NCBI GenBank assembly: GCA_002633005.1
Contig: NMRA01000011.1
Span: forward strand, 30,324-94,323
Reading direction: 5' to 3'
From: Phoronis australis
Lineage: Eukaryota; Phoronida; Phoronidae
DNA length: 64,000 nt
The position numbers and the translations under genes were made by a program. Shown in pieces: positions 57,897 to 64,000 of this stretch. The notes beneath the pieces are model-generated. The model was not told the origin of the DNA, searched no databases, and worked only from the letters and a program-made list of their open reading frames with translations. Numbering within the stretch: position 1 is the stretch's first letter; every line of letters begins with the position of its first letter.

Positions 57897-60800
57897 GTAA
57901 GTATTTGTCAGAATTGGGCCGCGCTACATGTAAGTTATATATGGTCTCAGTTCTCATCCTTTCAAGTATATCCTTTTTCGAAAACCGGGTCAGTCCCATG
58001 GTATCTGCATCGTCAATAAAAATCTCTGGTTTTGTTTAGAGTGTATTTTACGCGAAGACTTTTATTTTATTTACATCTGAGTTGCTCTCTAGCTCTGTGG
58101 TTTGAACAGATTCATTGATTTTTGGACTTGTCAGGCTGTCGCCAGTTGCTGATGACTTACTTGAAGGAAAAACAATTAAAACCATCATGAGCAGTGTGAA
58201 ATGGTCCCTGTATGGCTTACCAAAACATTTTTTCTCAGCAATTAAACATAAATGCCCCACTAGTATAGAATATTAACCCAGGGTGCTGACTAGGGAGAAC
58301 ATGATATGTTGGAGCAATCAATTGTCTCTAAACTCAATTATATGGTACCCCTTTGAATCTGAACCACTTTGAACAGGTTTATCCAGGGGTAGGAATCCGA
58401 ATTTGGCTCTGATATTATAATCATCCCATGTTCGTTTAAAGAAATGCTTTTTTCATGAGCTGAGCATGACTCAATTTATTCCTGATGTTTGTCTTCAAAT
58501 ATAATGATGAGCAGAAAAGGTTAATAGGCTTTTCAAACATTATTTAGAATGTGCATAGACGATCTCTGGGAAGACTTGATTTCAGATCACATGTATGTTT
58601 TTGGTAATATTTTTAATTTTCCTTAAAGTTAGAGATATTTGTTTGGAGACTTAAGTTTGGAAATAATATATAAGTTGCTTATTATCCGTGTCAAGTGATT
58701 AACTCAGAGTTTCAGTCTATTTAATATTTTAGATTCTTTTCTCAAAGTGCTGTTTTGTCTCCTAGTTTGTTTTATTTATGGCTGTTGAAATAAAAATAAT
58801 TTTGAAAGCAGAATATTTTTCTGAATTCTTTTTGTATATGCTTGGCAAGTAAGGTGTTCTCTAACTGGTAAACCTAGCTTGTCAGCCAGTGGATGCTGAC
58901 TTATTTTCGTGACACCTTTGTGGGTCTTAGCACGAGAAAATAAGTCAAAGATCACTGTATTATACCACTCATACTGTGGTATTGACAAGTGCAACTGTCC
59001 GTAACTTATTGCAGTTTAGCGATGTACAAACTCCACTGTCATAGGTTTGCGATGTCTGTTTATAAAAAGAAAATGTGATGATTGGTTCTGCTCTGTTTTC
59101 TTTTTGTTTTTTGTTTTGAAAATTGATGCTATTGAGTTTGAAGAAAGTTGCCCGATGCTTGATGAAATAGGTCAAGGCCCTTTTTTCCCAAGCGCCACCT
59201 GTTGGCAGCTGAATTTTGCCGGGTTTTTTCTCTGGTCAACAATGTCACTTGATGCCAGCTGAAATAGGTCAGGATCTACCTGTTTTCCCCTCAAAGTCAC
59301 CTGATGCCAGCTGAAATGGGTTGGGTACTTTTCTCGTTTAACTGCAAGGCACACGTTTCAAAATCAGCGTGGCTCAGATCAGACCCAATTGTGATATTTT
59401 TTGCCTCAGGCGATACCTAATAAGTTAGGAAATGTCCTTAGGTCTTTGGTTCTGCATTTTGACTTCTGTATTAAAAATATCTGCATTAAGCGACTTTTTT
59501 AAGAATTTTTTTTTTAGTTGGGGTCTGAAATTGGCTCCGATAATGATACAGTATAATTGCACCAATTTAAAACTCAAAGTGGCAGATAAATCCCATCTTT
59601 TTACAAAGATCAGCAAATAAGTGCATTCTCTTCTCTTATATCTGCACCATGATTGCCACCAGGTTGGTAGTGTTTTGAAAATTTATTGGCATTCACAACA
59701 ATGTTCAAAGCAGATAATTTTCTCTAAAATTGGCAAGATTTTATGGTACAAATAGTCGTTAAGTAGAGCAGCTAATGAATGGTGAACCGTGTTGGTTCCA
59801 CCAGTTTGAGGTTATTGTTCAAAATTAAATACGGGATTATTATATCAGTTACTGCTGCAAGTTATTATATTCCTATTTTTATTAGAGAGGTAAACGGTTA
59901 ATCGGCCCCTCTGGTGGTTGAGCCATATGCACACTCGTCTTTGCATGCATGATGACGTCATTCTGCTTTAAAGCTTCCCAAAAAATAAATAAATCACATC
60001 ATTTTTGCTCGACAGGTAAATTGTTCTATTTTTGGTATTTGTTTCGCGAGTACAGTATGATGCTCATACTAGACTCTAAATACATCTACATTGGTAATAG
60101 TTCACAGATTTCATACAAATTGCCGTGTAGCATTAAATATTGACCCCGTGAAACAATGACCCATGGGTCACTTTAACATTGAAAATGACCCGGTCGCTTT
60201 TTAATGGAGTCCAAATTTAGTGTGAACTACTTATATATAAATGACAGGTTAAAAAGCAAAGATTATAGATTTTCTTTCCTGCACATCGCTCGGGGATTGC
60301 CACGTTAAAAAATTCTTCTCTCACGCACGCTATTCCCCTCTCACAGATGCAAGTCGCCCATCCTCACCGTGTTGGTAATTGCGTCTCCGAAGACATTTCT
60401 ATACTCACCCTTGATAATTTATCAAGCATATTTCTCAATTGCACGTAGACTAGCTCTCTGCCTGAGAAACGGCAAACCCTCGGCTTAACCCACACCAGTA
60501 GCCCCCCCTGCATATCTAGCATAGTTGAAAGGTCCCCTATTGTGGGTATCATGTCTGCTTATCCAAACCCCTGTTGCGGGAAGCTGCTGAATGATGACTG
60601 GACATGTTTTCACGAACATGGGGTCATTGGTTGAAAATTCTTCACATTAAATTTAGAACCTTTGAAAAAACTACCCATTGATCATTTTTTCACAGGGTCC
60701 TTATTTAATGCTACACCAGCAAAGACAGCATGGCTAGTAATATTGGACTTTTTGTCTCTTGGGGAATCAGTGGGCGTTTCTTGTTTGCGCTCGGGCATCG

Positions 60801-62046
60801 ATTCATTTCAGATGAAATATTTCTGAGTGTGTGGTGTATCCATATCCAGCAAGTCTAAAACTGATAGTGATTTTGGTCCAAATCATGCCCCAGGGCATTA
60901 AATTCAATCTATAAAAAGCAAACCACAAAGCGAAACTAAACTCATTTCATAACCATTCCACAAGTCATTCATTTTTTCCATACTTGATCAGTATTAAGAA
61001 GTAAACGTGTCTTTCCGATGGTACTATTTTCACCAGTGCCCATGGGATTCCAGGTCAACTATGTCAAATTTCTAGCAGGATGACGTCATCGCACAGTTTT
61101 GCCAGCAGAGGGGGCGAAAAACTGCTTAGGTCTATTATATTGCATTGTGAACTACTAAAATACAAGTTAAAGTAATGACAAGTCTGTCTTCGAAGTGTCA
61201 ACTAACTTCCTCTTCACTTGGAAAGGATCTCAAATTGGTTGCATTCACTATTATTAATAATGGCTACTAAATACGCGTTTTGACTAGCGATGCAGTAGAA
61301 TATAGGTTATATGCCAAATTGTCTATAGACTCAAAGTGTGACTCATTGAGAAATCAGGGTTTAGGTATTGGGTAAAGATTTTCTCAATCAAATGTGACTA
61401 CTGTGGTGTACCGACTAGGAACTACTCGACTACCGGGGTAAGTCCCCATTTTGTTTGTTTTCATACATTATGTATTACATAACGAGCGTGCTCTAGTTTT
61501 TCCACAAAATAAATTGAACTTCAGGTTGAAGTGCTAAAATTCTGAATATACAGTCAAACTGCACTACAATTAATTTCTCTCGGGCCAAAACTAACTTTGT
61601 AGTTCACTGCTGTCAAATTAATTTGTATACAATACAGTAAGCTTAGAATTGGATTTGTAGATTGGAATGTAAATGTATGCATGTTGCAATGTAGTTTGAC
61701 TGCAAGTTTGAAGATAAAGGAATCACAAAATGGCATCGTTTTGAAACTCAGTGTAGGTGTGACGCAGTTCAACGTCGTGATTACAATTGTGACAGACTAG
61801 GTTTGTAATAGAGTAGGCTTGGCGTTAGGGCAAACGTTGACGCTGTGCTGATATTTCATTTTTCTGTTGTTAAATCTCGAAACGTTCACAGTATTTGATT
61901 GTTTTATGCTTTGTCACAGTTTTCTCCTTATGAACAGGTAAGTTGGCATGTTGATAGTGTGTTTCAGAAATCTTAGGTCATTTTTGTGGCTGGATACCCA
62001 GTCAGATGTTGAGTATTTCCTCATCGTGTCTGTTGTTCAATTCCAG
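57897..62046 (+). other. USPL1 last intron (4.15 kb)
   Basis: AT-rich intron between GTAAGT at 57897 and TTCAATTCCAG at 62046. It contains a worn minisatellite (59150-59340). No nested gene or transposon terminus was recognised. Confidence 0.8.
59150..59340 (+). repeat. ~52-bp minisatellite in USPL1 last intron
   Basis: GTCACCTGATGCCAGCTGAA-type segments start near 59195 (GCCACCTGTTGGCAGCTGAA), 59244 and 59296, with a worn copy near 59155. T/C-rich spacers such as CTGTTTTCCCCTC lie between them. The CAGCTG E-box hexamer recurs in each copy. Confidence 0.75.
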
Positions 62047-63287
62047 GGGACCAGTGGATGGAATGTGATGACATGTTGTCATCCGTGACGCAATATCAGC
62101 CTGTGTGCCCTGACATTCTTCCGTCAGAAGTTCACATTATGCTGTGGCAGCGTGCTGTCGAATCCAACGTGGCTGCGAAAGTAGACCTGAAAACCGCTGG
62201 CAGTGCAAATTGTGCTAGGGGATCTATGGTGAAAGATTGTCCTGTTATTGATTGTGCAAAACCTGAAAATGTGTCTGAGCGCAAATGCAGTGATTTATCT
62301 TGTGAATCTGAAACCGCTGGCAATGCAAATTGTGATAAGGGATCGATGGTGAAAAGTTACCCTGTTGTTGATGGTGCAAATTCTGAAAAAGTGTTTGAGT
62401 GCAAATGCAGTGATTTATCTGACGAATCTGGTGTGATGCCTGCCGTCTCTTCACCCGATACTGCTGTGGCTCCAAGCGTTAACAGCCAGGAGTGGCTGCC
62501 CTGTGTGTTGAAAGTCAGTCCAAGTGTTGAGCTCGGCACAAAGGGGCTCACTTTGAATGAAGATCATATGCAATATAACAAACGATGCAGAGCCAAGCAG
62601 CGACTGACCCTTTTGCAATCATTAAAGAAAACACCAGGACAGTCCCGGTTGAAGGAACTCTCCCACCTGAAGCCCACAAAACCGATTGACCCTCCACCCC
62701 AATTAAATTCAGTCATCGTAAAGTCGAAGTGTTCAAGCCACTCGCCTGCAGGTGGAATGTCCGCAGGCCTTGACAAAGTAATGCAGGTTATTAATGCATA
62801 CAAAAAGACCTCATTTAAAGGATACGTCAGCAAAAAGCAGTCTGCGGAGAGCTCAAAAACTTCATCACCGGTCTTCGAAGAAAATGCAAAGCAGGGTAAA
62901 GTGGTAAAATTTCTTTTGAACAAAGCATCGCCAGAATCTGTAAGTGAAACGTCAGAATTGTCGAGCGACTGTTCAAAACAACCTTTTGCGGATAAAGTTG
63001 ATTCCCATAAGATGAAAACAAATGAAAGGCAGTCAGCGTCACCAACTTCTGGACTGGACACGTCTAGTGGTAGCGGTAGTGACAGTGTATTGGAGGATTT
63101 GTACAAAGTCCTCGATTTAGCACAGGCAGACAGTTTATTGCCCTTAGAACCATCGAACGATTTTATCTCTGAACTTTTGAGTGAAAGTGATGGTGCATTA
63201 GAAGCACAGACTCTTGATTTTAATTTGGCTTCGGTCATGAACACAGACATGGACGATTTCGATATTGACAAGTTACTTTTTTCGTAA
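62047..63287 (+). CDS. USPL1: USPL1-like, coding exon 5 (catalytic Asp, C-terminal tail)
   Basis: Acceptor TTCCAG|GGGACC at 62046; it completes a Gly codon and reads DQWMECDD. The catalytic Asp is residue 476, 17 residues after His459 (human H456 to D472 is 16). The tail includes a tandem 40-residue repeat (518-557 and 558-597), a basic stretch and two acidic/hydrophobic motifs: SVLEDLYKVLDLA and, at the very end, DMDDFDIDKLLFS. These match the human C-terminal layout. The five coding exons total 2646 nt, giving 881 residues plus stop (human about 1092). TAA stop at 63285-63287. Confidence 0.95.
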
Positions 63288-63375
63288 ATTTGTTTTTTAT
63301 GGCTCATTTTTATATGATTTTTACTTGTTGTATTAGTTTGCATGGTACTTCGCATAACTGAAACCTGTTATACTT

Positions 63376-63420
63376 AATAAAAAATAAGTGCTGTGGAATT
63401 TAAATGATTATGGCAATAAA
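63376..63420 (+). terminator. USPL1: USPL1 polyadenylation signals
   Basis: AATAAA at 63376-63381 and again at 63415-63420, 89 and 128 bp after the USPL1 stop codon. Either could direct 3' end formation. Confidence 0.65.
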
Positions 63421-63469
63421 AGTATTGTGAATTTCCATCGAATTTTATGTGTCCTAGAACGAATTCAAT

Positions 63470-64000
63470 GGCATTTTTATGCGCCCACATATTTATATGT
63501 GGACGCATTATGCCGTCATGTCCGTCCGTCCGTCCGGGTGGCGTCCGGCGTCCGCTGCTCTATCTCCAAAACCCTTTGACGTACGTTCATGAAATTTGGC
63601 TCATATGTTCCATTCATGAATGGGACGGCATTTGCGAACTTTCGGACGGATCAGACTACCGGTGTGCCCCCTAGTGGCAATTTTAGTTTTTTAGGCTTTC
63701 CTTTGTATCTTCAAAAGTCCTGAACAGATTTTCATGAAATTTGGTATGTAGGCACCTATTAGTGAGATGACGCTATCCTTCCGTTTTCAGATGGATTCGA
63801 CATAGTTTGCACCACCTAGTGGCCATTTTTATTGTTTTTGAGTCTGTTTTTGTGCGTCCACCCCTCTATCAACCAAACCGCTCAAAGGATGATTGTGAAA
63901 ATAGGCACGTATATACTTACTTGTAGAGGACGGTTGACGATGATTTTCCGACGATTTTGACTACTGTGGCGCCTCCTAGTGGCAGTTTTGTTTTTTTTTT
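63470..64000 (-). repeat. A-B-C satellite, inverted (locus 5), with GTCC-rich head
   Basis: Read on minus from the window end: B box near 63976 (CCACTAGGAGGCGCCACAGT), C box near 63816 (ATGGCCACTAGGTGGTGC), A box near 63671 (GCCACTAGGGGGCAC), again in cyclic A-B-C order. On plus, a head at 63480-63560 has the palindrome CCCACATATTTATATGTGG, then (GTCC)n-type repeats and GGCGTCCGGCGTCCG. This may be the true edge of the repeat unit. The window ends inside the array. Confidence 0.85.

Noticed and set aside
62564-63355. 263-codon ORF antisense to the USPL1 last exon
   Set aside because: Shadow of the USPL1 tail, which is supported by splice phase and family motifs.

Overview
This window reads as nuclear DNA of an animal. 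It is AT-rich, with small exons bounded by GT-AG introns, large intergenic spaces and many DNA transposons, tRNA-derived repeats, satellites and microsatellites. It also has single ambiguous bases and a 973-base N gap (2350-3322), as in a draft assembly. Homologues of the SUMO isopeptidase USPL1 and of the Notch/RBPJ regulator RITA1, together with the repeat types, suggest an invertebrate deuterostome (hemichordate or amphioxus-like). This is an inference; the species cannot be fixed from the sequence.

Layout. 0.0-0.33 kb: end of a dispersed satellite. 0.6-5.4 kb: a broken, spliced, minus-strand transposase-like gene carrying a 30-bp minisatellite and the gap. 8.0-9.9 kb: a ~185-bp satellite with palindromic ATTCCAATACGGG/CCCGTATTGGAAT boxes, interrupted by a small element with a 5-bp target duplication. 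10-24 kb: repeat-rich DNA with relics of mobile genes (Cys-rich tail, HIRAN-like ORF, Kolobok-like foldback, LINE ORF1) and a few possible isolated exons. 25.0-26.1 and 40.1-41.2 kb: two same-strand, single-exon paralogues of an unusual class A GPCR. The 14 kb between them holds a 3.56-kb TIR element flanked by TA and a nested foldback/tRNA-SINE-like structure. 38.7-39.4, 43.0, 45.8-47.1 and 63.6-64.0 kb: further copies of the dispersed satellite. 49.8-50.4 kb: RITA1-like gene (minus). 53.2-63.4 kb: USPL1-like gene (plus), head-to-head with RITA1.

The best-supported genes are USPL1 and the two GPCRs. The five USPL1 coding exons join in phase into 881 codons, with the Cys/His/Asp triad and both zinc-ligand clusters. 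The RITA1-like protein keeps both family FG motifs and an RBPJ-binding-type LLWSP motif, but in a different order from human RITA1. The genes are not an operon; the two GPCRs are a local duplication and RITA1/USPL1 may share a promoter interval.

The most unusual non-genic signal is a satellite of about 145-bp monomers in an A-B-C three-monomer order. Each monomer is centred on a box like CCACTAGGKGGCGC, which resembles the CTCF core recognition sequence. It is seen at five loci, about 22 monomers in all.
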